The position numbers and the translations under genes were made by a program. A DNA stretch of 64,000 nucleotides from Prevotella sp. KH2C16 (GTDB taxonomy: Bacteria; Bacteroidota; Bacteroidia; Bacteroidales; Bacteroidaceae), in NCBI RefSeq assembly GCF_900113305.1, contig NZ_FOOW01000001.1:124001-188000 (forward strand), given 5' to 3'. The notes under the pieces were generated by a model, which saw only the letters and a program-made list of their open reading frames with translations, was not told where the DNA came from and ran no database searches. Shown one piece after another: positions 1 to 8,645 of the stretch; positions within the stretch are counted from its first letter, which is position 1, and each line of letters begins with the position of its first letter.

Positions 1-1131
1 GACCCCGAGCTCTATGTGCGCTGGATGCAGTTCGGAGCCTTCAGTCCCATCCTGCGCACGCACTCTACCAAGCAGGCCGCACTCAAGAAAGAACCTTGGG
101 TTTTTGACAATGAGCACTTCGAAATGCTGCGCAATATCGTGCTGCAACGCTACCGCATGGCGCCTTATGTGTACACCATGGCCCGCAAGACCCACGACGA
201 GGGACTCTCGCTCTGCCGCCCGATGTACTATGACTACCCTGAAAGCCAGGAGGCCTACGACAACAAGGACGAGTATATGTTCGGAGACCAGATGCTGGTC
301 TATCCCATTACTGCTCCCGCCAAGGACGGAATCTCGGAGAAACAGGTATGGCTCCCCGCCGGAAACGACTGGTTTGAGACCGCTACGGGCACGCTCCTCA
401 AGGGCGGGCAGGCTGTTTCCCGCACCTTCCAGTTAGACGAGATGCCGGTTTATGTCAAGGCCGGTTCCGTGATTCCCGAGTACGGCGAGGTGAAGAACCT
501 GCGCCGCAACGACAATTCCATCACCGTAAGCGTGTTCCCGGGACAGCGTGGCGAGTTCTGCATGTATGAGGATAACGGCAACGACAAGGACTATGAGAAC
601 AATTATGCTACGACCCTGCTCTCCTCGGAGCGGGTCGACAATAGGCTGACCGTGAAGATCGGTGCTCGCAAAGGCAACTATAAGGACATGCCGGCACGGC
701 GCCAGTTCAAGGTGAAAGTGGTGGCCTCGGCCATTCCCGAGCAGGTTAGCGTGAACGGGACAGAAGCCAAATATGAGTACGACGGCGAGAATCTGGCTCT
801 CATCATCGATGTGCCGCAGACCGACTGTGCCGTGGAGAAGACCATCACCATTACTTATCCCAAGGATGCCGTCGATGTTTCCGACGGCCTGCAGGGGCAG
901 ATGAAGCATGTGCGCAACGGCATCGTGATGCTGAAATACAACAATGCGGGCATCGTGCTCAACGAGGAACTGGGCACCATGGGGTCGCTCGGTGAGGCCT
1001 TGCAGTACTTTTCCGACCGCTTCAACGAGCTCGTGAATACCTTCAAGGCCAACTATCGCAATCTGCCTGAAATCCTCAAGGCCAACAAAGTTGACGATGC
1101 GGCCATGGCCAGATTCCTTCACCAGAAGTAA
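1..1131 (+). CDS. GH31 family alpha-glycosidase, C-terminal part (5' end outside window)
   Basis: The reading frame is open from base 1 to the TAA at 1129-1131, so the gene begins upstream of the window. The first residues (RWMQFGAFSPILRTHST) match the conserved stretch late in the GH31 barrel, and the remaining 370 or so residues fit the beta-sandwich domains that close these enzymes (proximal and DUF5110-like). GH31 enzymes hydrolyse alpha-glucosides or alpha-xylosides, usually in the periplasm in Bacteroidota. The catalytic nucleophile and acid lie largely outside the visible part, so substrate cannot be judged. The gene converges on the next one with an 8-bp gap. The tail after about residue 285 carries a long helix-rich segment not typical of the family core. 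Family call is firm; specificity is open. Confidence 0.85.
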   Translation, partial: DPELYVRWMQFGAFSPILRTHSTKQAALKKEPWVFDNEHFEMLRNIVLQRYRMAPYVYTMARKTHDEGLSLCRPMYYDYPESQEAYDNKDEYMFGDQMLVYPITAPAKDGISEKQVWLPAGNDWFETATGTLLKGGQAVSRTFQLDEMPVYVKAGSVIPEYGEVKNLRRNDNSITVSVFPGQRGEFCMYEDNGNDKDYENNYATTLLSSERVDNRLTVKIGARKGNYKDMPARRQFKVKVVASAIPEQVSVNGTEAKYEYDGENLALIIDVPQTDCAVEKTITITYPKDAVDVSDGLQGQMKHVRNGIVMLKYNNAGIVLNEELGTMGSLGEALQYFSDRFNELVNTFKANYRNLPEILKANKVDDAAMARFLHQK

Positions 1132-1139
1132 ATCACCGG

Positions 1140-1688
1140 CTACAGCCGTCCGTACAGCAGGAAAGAGAGCAGGATGAGCAATGCTATCAGGCCGACCGCA
1201 GCCAGCAGCAGCGAGATACCCAGATTCTTGCGGTCGGTCTTGTCGGCATGGCGGTCGAAGAGATTCCTGCCGCTCCAGCCGTCAATTTCATCCATCAGCC
1301 TGCGGTCGGAACAGGCATACAGCCCCATATCGGTCTTATAAAGGCTGCCGTCCAGCAGGGTAACGACCAGCATTTTGTGCACGGCCGTGTGGGTAGCGAC
1401 CGACGACAGTCCCCTCTGATAGGTGCATGACGCCACCTTCTCCCATCTTATCTTGCGATGCCATTCGGCTACTTCCATGCCTTCCCGGTCGAGAATCATG
1501 TAGTCCTTGCCGCCAACGAAATAAGGCAGGATGGTAAAGAAAGCTATTCCCACGGCTATCAGGCCGCAGGCAATCCATCCTCCACCCGTGTTACGAAAGC
1601 ACAGCGTGAGCACACCTGACAGCAGGATGAGCATCGTGCCGATATAGACTGCCGTGCGGCTTTGCCTGATGAGTAGTCGGTTTCTCAT
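1140..1688 (-). CDS. small membrane protein with PH-like middle, unknown function
   Basis: The 182-residue product has two hydrophobic segments near the N-terminus (about residues 13-30 and 38-56), a soluble middle of about 95 residues and a hydrophobic C-terminal segment (about 155-178). The layout resembles membrane proteins with a bacterial PH-like domain between helices, but no diagnostic motif is visible. It starts at ATG 1686-1688, downstream of the sugar porter on the same strand, and ends 8 bp from the convergent GH31 gene. A hairpin at 1747-1790 separates it from the porter, so it may be transcribed separately or by read-through. Function not recognised. Confidence 0.6.
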   Translation of the reverse strand: MRNRLLIRQSRTAVYIGTMLILLSGVLTLCFRNTGGGWIACGLIAVGIAFFTILPYFVGGKDYMILDREGMEVAEWHRKIRWEKVASCTYQRGLSSVATHTAVHKMLVVTLLDGSLYKTDMGLYACSDRRLMDEIDGWSGRNLFDRHADKTDRKNLGISLLLAAVGLIALLILLSFLLYGRL

Positions 1689-1746
1689 GCTGCTGCGTGA
1701 TAAAAGGCTTGATAAAAATAATATAGAGACATCTCACCCTGCAAGC

Positions 1747-1790
1747 CGGGCGAAGCGAGAGCAAGGCAATTCCTTCTTCCGTTTCGCCCG
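1747..1790 (-). terminator. hairpin after the sugar porter gene
   Basis: CGGGCGAA at 1747-1754 pairs with TTCGCCCG at 1783-1790 (8 bp, 28-base loop). It lies 16 bases downstream of the porter stop codon on the minus strand. There is no clear T-run, so a role in 3'-end formation is only inferred. Confidence 0.35.
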
Positions 1791-1806
1791 ATTGGCCAGC
1801 AGACGA

Positions 1807-3273
1807 TTATTTTCTCCAGAGATGCGTCATGTCTTCCAGCGTCTTGCCCTTCGTCTCGGGGACGAGTCTCCACACGAAGAGAGCGGCCACGACGCAGATG
1901 CAACCATACAGACCATAGGTAAACCAGTGGCCGAAATCGTCGCCCGGAGCCAAGTGCATATTGAACATCGGCACGAAAGTGGAGCTCACGATGAAGTTGA
2001 AAATCCACTGGAAGGCCACGGCGATGGCCACGGCGGCACCCCGGATGGTGTTCGGGAATATCTCGGCGATGAGCACCCAGGTGATGGGCCCCCACGAGAA
2101 CATGAAGCTCGCGCTGTAGACCATGATGGAAATCATGCACACCATGGACAGCGCGGGGTTGCCGAAAGTGAGCGCCACGCCGAAGGCACCGATAGCCATG
2201 CCGATGGAACCCCAGATGAGCAGCGGCTTGCGACCCAGCTTCTCCACCGTGAAAATGGCAATGAGCGTAAAGGTAAGGTTGATTACTCCCATCAGCACCG
2301 TCTGCACCATGGGGTTGTCCATGCCCATGTCGCCGAAGATGCGAGGCGCATAATAGAGCACAGCGTTGATGCCGATGGCCTGCTGGAAGACGCTCAGCAT
2401 GATGCCGATGAAGATGCACATGAAGCCGTAGGAGAACAGCCGCTCGGTCTTCACGCTGATGGTCTCCTTGATTTCGGCAAGGATTTCCCGTGCCACGGCC
2501 GTCCCGTTGATGCGGGAAAGGATGCTGAGTGCCTTCTCGTCCTGGCCACTCATCACGAGGTAACGAGGCGTCTCGGGCACGAAACAGATGAGGATGGCAA
2601 ACAATCCGGCGGGCACCATCTCGCTTCCGAACATATAGCGCCACCCCGTGGAGACGGTCCAGGGGTCGCTGCCAGGCATCACCTGCGCCACGCCCTGTCC
2701 TATCGACTCGATGACAGGATTGGTGTGCTCGCCTAAGATGAGGAAGTTGACGAAGTAGACGATGAGCTGACCGCCGATAATGGCAAACTGGTTCCAGCTC
2801 ACCAGCATGCCGCGGATGTTGGAGGGAGCCACCTCGCCGATATACATCGGGCAGATGGCCGACGCCATGCCGACACCGATGCCACCGAGAACACGATAGA
2901 GATTGAAGACCAGAAGCAACCGGAAACTGGCCTCGCCCTCGGGCAGCACATAGCTTTCAGGCGTCATGGAGCCCCATGCGGAGAAGAAGAAACACAGACC
3001 GGCGAAGACGAGCGACCGCTTGCGACCGAACTTTCCGGCGAAGAGACCCGACAAGGCACTCCCGATGATGCAGCCGATGAGGGCACTCGAAGAGGTAAAT
3101 CCATGCATGAACTCTGAATACTGGAAGTCCTTGGCGCCCAGAAAGAAGGCCTGGAGCCCCTTCTCCGCTCCCGAGATAACGGCCGTGTCATAGCCGAAGA
3201 GCAAGCCTCCGAGCACGGCGACCAGCACGATAGAAAACAAGTAGGCTCTGCTACCGTTCTGTGTTTGTTCCAT
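1807..3273 (-). CDS. sugar porter family MFS transporter (XylE-like sugar:H+ symporter)
   Basis: A 488-residue, twelve-helix inner-membrane transporter of the MFS sugar porter family. Visible signatures include GYDTAVISGAEKG in helix 1, two PET signatures (VPETPRY mid-protein and VPETKGKT at the end) and GRK loops (KFGRKRS, KLGRKPLL) in each half. Such proteins import monosaccharides with protons. The frame stays open 159 bases further upstream, but the ATG at 3271-3273 (MEQTQNGS) gives the normal N-terminus, and a TAnnTTTG promoter box at 3330-3337 lies inside that extension. Placement beside two GH92 enzymes and a GH31 suggests it takes up a sugar they release. The sugar itself cannot be read from sequence. 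Confidence 0.88.
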   Translation of the reverse strand: MEQTQNGSRAYLFSIVLVAVLGGLLFGYDTAVISGAEKGLQAFFLGAKDFQYSEFMHGFTSSSALIGCIIGSALSGLFAGKFGRKRSLVFAGLCFFFSAWGSMTPESYVLPEGEASFRLLLVFNLYRVLGGIGVGMASAICPMYIGEVAPSNIRGMLVSWNQFAIIGGQLIVYFVNFLILGEHTNPVIESIGQGVAQVMPGSDPWTVSTGWRYMFGSEMVPAGLFAILICFVPETPRYLVMSGQDEKALSILSRINGTAVAREILAEIKETISVKTERLFSYGFMCIFIGIMLSVFQQAIGINAVLYYAPRIFGDMGMDNPMVQTVLMGVINLTFTLIAIFTVEKLGRKPLLIWGSIGMAIGAFGVALTFGNPALSMVCMISIMVYSASFMFSWGPITWVLIAEIFPNTIRGAAVAIAVAFQWIFNFIVSSTFVPMFNMHLAPGDDFGHWFTYGLYGCICVVAALFVWRLVPETKGKTLEDMTHLWRK

Positions 3274-3329
3274 ATAATTGGTTTGTTTAAGTTTATAATC
3301 GTTAGGTTCTGATGTCCTTACAGACGATG

Positions 3330-3360
3330 CAAAGATAACAAAAAACGATAAAAAACAAAA
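3330..3360 (-). promoter_or_regulatory. promoter of the sugar porter gene
   Basis: On the minus strand, TATCTTTG at 3337-3330 matches the Bacteroidota -7 box TAnnTTTG, and TTTTG at 3360-3356 lies 18 bp upstream as a -33 element. Transcription would begin near 3326, giving a leader of about 53 bases. Confidence 0.55.
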
Positions 3361-3535
3361 AGGAATTCCGGAAATAAAAACCAAAAAGAGGGCAAAGAGA
3401 CATCCTTTTGCCCGGCTATGGATTGTTTCCAACTTTCCGGAAACGCTATTCTCGGCTGATGAAAGCCGCCATTACGAAATGTGGGAAGGGCTAAGAGCAT
3501 TGGTGCAAGCGGTTTAAAGGATTGTCGCAAGCCGC

Positions 3536-3607
3536 TGAAACATGTTGTTTCAGTCATTGAAACACGGTGTTTCAGCCGTTGAAACAATTTGTTTCAACTA
3601 CTGAAAC
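3536..3607. repeat. 22-bp palindromic array, TGAAAC type (array A1)
   Basis: Seven hexamers alternate between TGAAAC and GTTTCA at exact 11-bp steps (3536, 3547, 3558, 3569, 3580, 3591, 3602), separated by 5-base spacers (atgtt, gtcat, acggt, gccgt, aattt, actac). The words are perfectly conserved and most spacers differ. The rest of the 507-bp gap (3274-3780) holds the porter promoter, this array and a hairpin at 3706-3747; no gene is supported in it. A sister copy sits at 29747-29807 with the same gtcat and gccgt spacers. Confidence 0.9.
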
Positions 3608-3705
3608 TATTTCGGAAGGGCACTACTATTTCTCCTGAATATTACGATTGCGATCGAAAGAGGCCACATCCACGGCAAGCGGGAGCAACGGACGGCAGAC
3701 AGCGA

Positions 3706-3747
3706 GAAGGCGAAGAGATCGGCCTTGCGCCACATCCCTTCGCCTTC
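3706..3747 (-). terminator. hairpin downstream of GH92
   Basis: GAAGGCGAAG at 3706-3715 pairs perfectly with CTTCGCCTTC at 3738-3747 (10 bp, 22-base loop), 33 bases past the GH92 stop on the minus strand. No strong T-run follows. Confidence 0.4.
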
Positions 3748-3780
3748 TGCATCATCGGGTTCCTCACCGAAGACACTCCT

Positions 3781-6084
3781 TTACCGCCTCTTGGCTTTCC
3801 CCGCAGCCTTCTGCAGCGTCTTCGAGAATGAGTAAGGCGCACTTCCCGGTGCCGTTCCGCGCAACTTGTCGGGTGTGGCGGAGAGGCTGTAGCGGATGTC
3901 GGCACCCTTTACGAGGTCGGCATGCGTGAGGAAGTTCTTGTCATAGGAAGCCCCGTCGACGGTCATCGAGTGGATGTATCGGTTAGCTTCCGACAAGTTC
4001 TCCGCGTCAAGATTCACCTTTCGGCCGTTCTCGAGATGGAGAGTTACATGGCGGAAATAGGGCGTTCCGAGCACATACTCGTTGCTGCCCGGGCACACGG
4101 GATAGAACCCCATGGCCGAGAACACATACCAAGCCGAGGTCTGGCCGTTGTCTTCGTCGCCGCAATAGCCGTCGGGCATGGCGCTGTAGAGCCTGTCCAT
4201 CACCTCCCGAATCCAGTATTGCGCCTTCCAGGGCTGGCCGCTGTAGTCATAGAGATATATCATGTGCTGGATGGGCTGGTTGCCGTGGGCGTAGTTGCCC
4301 ATGTTCATGATCTGCATCTCGCGTATCTCGTGGATGACCCCGCCATAATAGCTGTCGTCGAAGACTGGGGGCACCACGAAGACGGAGTCCATCATGCGAT
4401 TGAAGGTCTCGTTGCCTCCCATGAGATCGATGAGCCCCTGCGGGTCGTGGAACACGCACCATGTCCAGTGCCAGCTGTTGCCCTCGGTGAAGGCATCGCC
4501 CCACTTGTAGGGACTGAACGGGCTCTGGAACTTGCCGTTCTTCAGGCGGCCCCGCATCATGTTGACGCTCTTGTCGAACACATTCCGATAGTTCAGGGCA
4601 CGCCGGGCGAAGGGTTTTAGCTCTTTGGCCGACTTGCCGAGCGCCTTTCCGAACTCGTAGATGCACCAGTCGTCGTAGGCATACTCGAGGGTGCGGGCCA
4701 CATTCTCCTTGATGTTCACATCATAGGGCACATAGCCGAGCTTGTTGTAATAGTCCACGCCGGCACGCCCCGTGGACATAATCTGCGGATGGGCGGCATT
4801 GGCCCCGTGGACCACGGCCTCCCAGAGAGTCTCTATGTCGGCCTTGCTGCGCACTCCCTTCAGGTAGGCATCGGCCACCACGGAGGCCGAGTTGTTGCCT
4901 ACCATGCAGTCGCGATGTCCCGGCGAGGCCCACTCCGGGAGGAATCCGCTCTCACGGTAAGCGTTGGCAAGCCCGTTCTGCATCTTCTCCCCCATGGAGG
5001 GATAGACCAGGTTCACGAGCGGGAAGAGGCTCCGGAAGGTATCCCAGAAGCCTGTATCGGTGAACATATAGCCCGGAAGCACCTGGCCGTTGTAAGGGCT
5101 GTAGTGCACGGTCTGCCCCCCCGCGGTAACCTCATAGAAGCTGCGCGGGAAGAGCACGGCACGATACAGGCAGCTGTAGAAGGTGCGCAGGTGGTCGATG
5201 TTGTCGTCTTTCACCTCGATGCGACCCAGCGTCTCGTTCCAGCGTTGCCGCCCACGGTCCTTCACCTCGTCGAAAGTCAGGGAGCCCAGCTCCGTCAGGT
5301 TCTGCTCTGCCTGCTCGTAGCTGATGAACGAAGAGGCCACGCGCACATGCACCTGCTCGCCCCTCCGGGTCTTGAATCCTACGATTCCGCCGGCATGCTC
5401 GTTACCCGTTTCCAGACTGCGGCGGTTGATGACGCTGTCGTTGACGGTGGCCGTATAGGTAAACGGCTTGTCGAAGACCAGTACGAAGTAGTTCTTGAAG
5501 TTGTCGGGCACGCCTCCGTGGTTGAAGGTCGTGTACCCGATGATCTTGTTTTCCTCGGGAATGATCTTCACATAGGAGCCGTGATGGTAGGCGTCGAGCA
5601 CGAGATAGGAATGCTCGCTCTCGGGATAGGTAATCCGGAAGATGGCCGCACGGTCGGTGGGAGCCACCTCGGTAACCACATCATAGTCGGCCAGATAGAC
5701 CTTATAATAATAAGGTGTGGCCACTTCTGCCTTGTGCGAGAACCAACTCTCGCGCCTATCCTCGTCGAAGACAGGCGCCCCCGTCTCCGGCATCAGCGAG
5801 AACACGCCGTAGTCGTTGATCCAGGGACTCGGCTGATGGGTCTGCTTGAAACCTCTTATCTTGTTGGCCGAGTAGGTGTATTGCCAGCCGTCGCCGTTCT
5901 TTCCGGTCTGCGGAACCCAGAAGTTCATGCCCCAGGGCATGGCAATGGCGGGATAGGTATTGCCCGTGGACAGGGCAAACTTGGAGTCTGAACCTACCAA
6001 CGTGCTCACATAGTCGACAGGGTCGGTGGCTGCTCCTGCACCCAACGCGAGGAACAGCAGCGATGCTGCTAATATTCTTTTCAT
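3781..6084 (-). CDS. GH92 family alpha-mannosidase (second of two)
   Basis: A 767-residue exported enzyme with a signal peptide (about residues 1-19). GH92 enzymes are calcium-dependent, inverting exo-alpha-mannosidases acting on N-glycan or mannan branches. The family layout is complete: an N-terminal beta-sandwich to about residue 275, then an (alpha/alpha)6 barrel with DTGFWDTFR near 343-351, the acid region TEGNSW with Glu534, and the base region GDEDNGQTSAW near 642-652. The acid is Glu, so this is not the mannosyl-phosphate subtype known to carry Gln there. It is the last gene of an operon, 9 bp after the glutaminase-like gene. Linkage preference cannot be told. Confidence 0.92.
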   Translation of the reverse strand: MKRILAASLLFLALGAGAATDPVDYVSTLVGSDSKFALSTGNTYPAIAMPWGMNFWVPQTGKNGDGWQYTYSANKIRGFKQTHQPSPWINDYGVFSLMPETGAPVFDEDRRESWFSHKAEVATPYYYKVYLADYDVVTEVAPTDRAAIFRITYPESEHSYLVLDAYHHGSYVKIIPEENKIIGYTTFNHGGVPDNFKNYFVLVFDKPFTYTATVNDSVINRRSLETGNEHAGGIVGFKTRRGEQVHVRVASSFISYEQAEQNLTELGSLTFDEVKDRGRQRWNETLGRIEVKDDNIDHLRTFYSCLYRAVLFPRSFYEVTAGGQTVHYSPYNGQVLPGYMFTDTGFWDTFRSLFPLVNLVYPSMGEKMQNGLANAYRESGFLPEWASPGHRDCMVGNNSASVVADAYLKGVRSKADIETLWEAVVHGANAAHPQIMSTGRAGVDYYNKLGYVPYDVNIKENVARTLEYAYDDWCIYEFGKALGKSAKELKPFARRALNYRNVFDKSVNMMRGRLKNGKFQSPFSPYKWGDAFTEGNSWHWTWCVFHDPQGLIDLMGGNETFNRMMDSVFVVPPVFDDSYYGGVIHEIREMQIMNMGNYAHGNQPIQHMIYLYDYSGQPWKAQYWIREVMDRLYSAMPDGYCGDEDNGQTSAWYVFSAMGFYPVCPGSNEYVLGTPYFRHVTLHLENGRKVNLDAENLSEANRYIHSMTVDGASYDKNFLTHADLVKGADIRYSLSATPDKLRGTAPGSAPYSFSKTLQKAAGKAKRR

Positions 6085-6093
6085 ATTTATCGG

Positions 6094-8613
6094 TTATTTA
6101 CTCTTTGCCAATTCGCGGTCCATGAGCACCTTCATCCAGTAACCGCCGACCACGGAGCGAGCCTTGAAGCCCACCCACTGGCCGCTGGTGGTATAACTCC
6201 AGTCGCTCAAGGGAACGCGTGAGGAAGTCTCGTTGATATAGTTATATACAGGTTCCATGAACTTGAGGAAGTCCTTGTTGTCCTTTGTCATGGCAGCCAC
6301 CCACATCACCCAGTCGGTCTTGGTGTAGTCCTTGCGGTTGTCAAGGGGCACTCCGTAGCGGTTCTGCTGCTTCAGATAGAAGGGGAGCTCGCGCTTCATG
6401 ACGCTGCCGGGGAACACCTTCGTGCCCCACAGCTTATCCCACACCATGTTGTATTTCAGGCTCCAGGTGTTGTCGCGGTCGAACGCCAGCCGGTAATGAT
6501 CGCCCTCGCGAGCGTCTTTTTCCCATTTCGAAGCCATCTCCCGGGCCTTGGCAAGATATTTGTCATAGGCTTTCAGGTCGCCCCTTAGCCTGCACATCCC
6601 AGCGTATCCCACAACTCCCATGATGGCTTTCACGGAGAGATTGCAGTTGTGCGCCCAATGACCCGCAAAGTCGTCGGTGCAGAGCTGGTTGGTAGGATCC
6701 TGCCCGTTCTCGACGAGATAGTCGGCCCAAGTGGTAATGACATCCCAGTAAGGGTCTACATATCGGGTGCTGCCCTCCAGGCGGCAGAGCTCGGCAGCGA
6801 GAATAATCATGTTGCCGCTCTCCTCCAAAGGCATGTCGCCGCCATAGACCTGACCGTTGGCAATGGGATAGGTTCCGAGGTCGTGAGCGGCGAAAGGCTT
6901 GTTCCAGCGGCCGCTTTTCGAATACTCGAAGATGCTCGTCATCATTCCCTTCAGCAAGTCTGGATTATAGAGCAGGAAGAGCGGAGCCGAGGGATAGGTC
7001 AGATCCACAGTGTTCACGCAGCCGTTGGAGTTGTTCTCCTTGCAGAAATAGAGCAGGTTTCCCGCCTTGTCCATGAAGAGCTTGTGGGCTGCCAGCACCT
7101 GACGGTAACAGCCGGAGAGTATCTCGGCATAGTGGGCGTTGCCAGCCTTCAGCCCGTCGTCATAGATTCGCTTGTCAAGAGCCTTGGCCTTGGCCATAAT
7201 ATCTGCATACTGCGTTCGGAACTTATCGAACGCATCGAAGATGGAAACCTTGCCCCCATGCGTCCAGTAGGCCTTATAACGCTCGAACATATATTCCATG
7301 TCATAGACCTCGTCGTAGCCCACCATCGTATAGCTCGCTGCCCGGGCGGTCGTTCCGAAGTCGTGCTCATAGGCCAGTATCGGCATCGTAGAGGCCTTGT
7401 AGTTGCGAATCAGGCGACTCCCGACGGCCTGCGCAGAGCCCGAGATTAGAAGATTTCTGATTTCCGACTGGCTGCCCAGCGTGAGTTTGCCATTCAGACC
7501 GCAGAGATAGAAATACCCCCAGTCGCAGGAAATGTTGTCCCCGGCCTTGGCAAGATAGGGTTGCTCTATGGTTCCCGTCTTGAGATACTCCACTCCATGC
7601 TCCGTGATAAGACTGCTCTCGGTGGGCTGGTCGTTCTTGTTGAGCACCATTTGCGGCGTCGTTGTGATAAAGAGCTGAGCCTGATGAGCCTTTCCGTCGT
7701 TAGACCGAACCTGATAGGAAATGTAGTTAATGGGGGTGGAAACCATGTCGAGGTCGTCTATGAGCATCGGGGCCGTGAACACGAGGTCAAGGTCCAAGCC
7801 GCCGCAACGGAAGGTGTAGTAAGTACTCGTGGCCATAACATCACATCCCAACTGACGAGCTTTTTGCTCTTGATACCCCTTAGGGGCAATATCCTTCGCG
7901 AAGCCTACATCCGCCATGGCACCTCCCTTGCCGTTATGGCAATGGAAAGCGATCATGTTCCCGCCCTCTTTGAGAAGTGATTTCTGCTGTTCACTAAGCC
8001 TCTTGCTCACCCCCATACCGTAGTGAGAAGACGACTTTGCAAGCAGTTTGCCGTTGGCGTAGACCTCCATGTCATCGTCGAAAGAGAGTATGAGATAGAG
8101 TTCTTCCCTCAAGTCTTCCTCCTTGAAGTTAACGACACGGCGAACCCAGATGTCGGAATCATAGTCTTTCCAGAGGGTGCGCACCCCGGTATTGCCCTCG
8201 CTGCCAAAGGCTCCCTTCCCTTCTTTCCAACCCTGGGCATTGAAATCCACGGCAGTCCAGTTGTCCGCCGGCCTCTCACGAGTGTAAAGCGCATCATAAT
8301 CTTCCTCGTCTCCGGCGGGAACGAGCGTCTCAAGAATCTCCCGAGGCTCCCCGCCCATGAAGCGATAGTTTACCCCGTCTACACGCAGGATTCCATTCAA
8401 CGGCTTCTTATAGCGTGCCCAGTGCTGCGTGAAACCGTCGTAAAGATGATCGAACGGCGACCAGATAGACAGGTAAGGGTCGTTCATGAGTATCGGATTC
8501 GAGGGTAGGCGCAGCGCCGATTCCCTATAAGGCTCAAAGAAATCGTCATTCTGAGCATTCGCCGTGAAGGCAAGCGTCAGGCCAATCAGTAAGGTTGCAA
8601 GTTTCTTCATCAT
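6094..8613 (-). CDS. secreted DUF4965/DUF1793 glutaminase-like protein
   Basis: An 839-residue exported protein with a signal peptide cleaved near residue 20 (TANAQ). It matches the DUF4964-DUF5127-DUF4965-DUF1793 family, often labelled glutaminase A: an N-terminal beta-rich half to about residue 330 and a helical barrel with KENNSNGCVNTVDLTYPSAP and TDDFAGHWAHNCNLSVKA. Many family members lie in glycan loci beside GH92 genes, and the helical half is glycosidase-like, so the glutaminase label may mislead. It sits between two GH92 genes (gaps of 32 and 9 bp), which supports action on the same substrate. Start is the first of two ATGs at 8613 and 8610. Confidence 0.8.
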   Translation of the reverse strand: MMKKLATLLIGLTLAFTANAQNDDFFEPYRESALRLPSNPILMNDPYLSIWSPFDHLYDGFTQHWARYKKPLNGILRVDGVNYRFMGGEPREILETLVPAGDEEDYDALYTRERPADNWTAVDFNAQGWKEGKGAFGSEGNTGVRTLWKDYDSDIWVRRVVNFKEEDLREELYLILSFDDDMEVYANGKLLAKSSSHYGMGVSKRLSEQQKSLLKEGGNMIAFHCHNGKGGAMADVGFAKDIAPKGYQEQKARQLGCDVMATSTYYTFRCGGLDLDLVFTAPMLIDDLDMVSTPINYISYQVRSNDGKAHQAQLFITTTPQMVLNKNDQPTESSLITEHGVEYLKTGTIEQPYLAKAGDNISCDWGYFYLCGLNGKLTLGSQSEIRNLLISGSAQAVGSRLIRNYKASTMPILAYEHDFGTTARAASYTMVGYDEVYDMEYMFERYKAYWTHGGKVSIFDAFDKFRTQYADIMAKAKALDKRIYDDGLKAGNAHYAEILSGCYRQVLAAHKLFMDKAGNLLYFCKENNSNGCVNTVDLTYPSAPLFLLYNPDLLKGMMTSIFEYSKSGRWNKPFAAHDLGTYPIANGQVYGGDMPLEESGNMIILAAELCRLEGSTRYVDPYWDVITTWADYLVENGQDPTNQLCTDDFAGHWAHNCNLSVKAIMGVVGYAGMCRLRGDLKAYDKYLAKAREMASKWEKDAREGDHYRLAFDRDNTWSLKYNMVWDKLWGTKVFPGSVMKRELPFYLKQQNRYGVPLDNRKDYTKTDWVMWVAAMTKDNKDFLKFMEPVYNYINETSSRVPLSDWSYTTSGQWVGFKARSVVGGYWMKVLMDRELAKSK

Positions 8614-8645
8614 ATCAATTATGGATAAATTATTAAAGTTCTCTC

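Noticed and set aside
1654-2736. A 360-codon plus-strand frame opposite the sugar porter
   Set aside because: Its product is rich in His, Glu, Asp and Gly, as expected from reading hydrophobic codons backwards. The minus-strand porter is complete.
3274-3432. An N-terminal extension of the sugar porter by 53 residues
   Set aside because: It contains the promoter box and adds an extra hydrophobic stretch that the family lacks.
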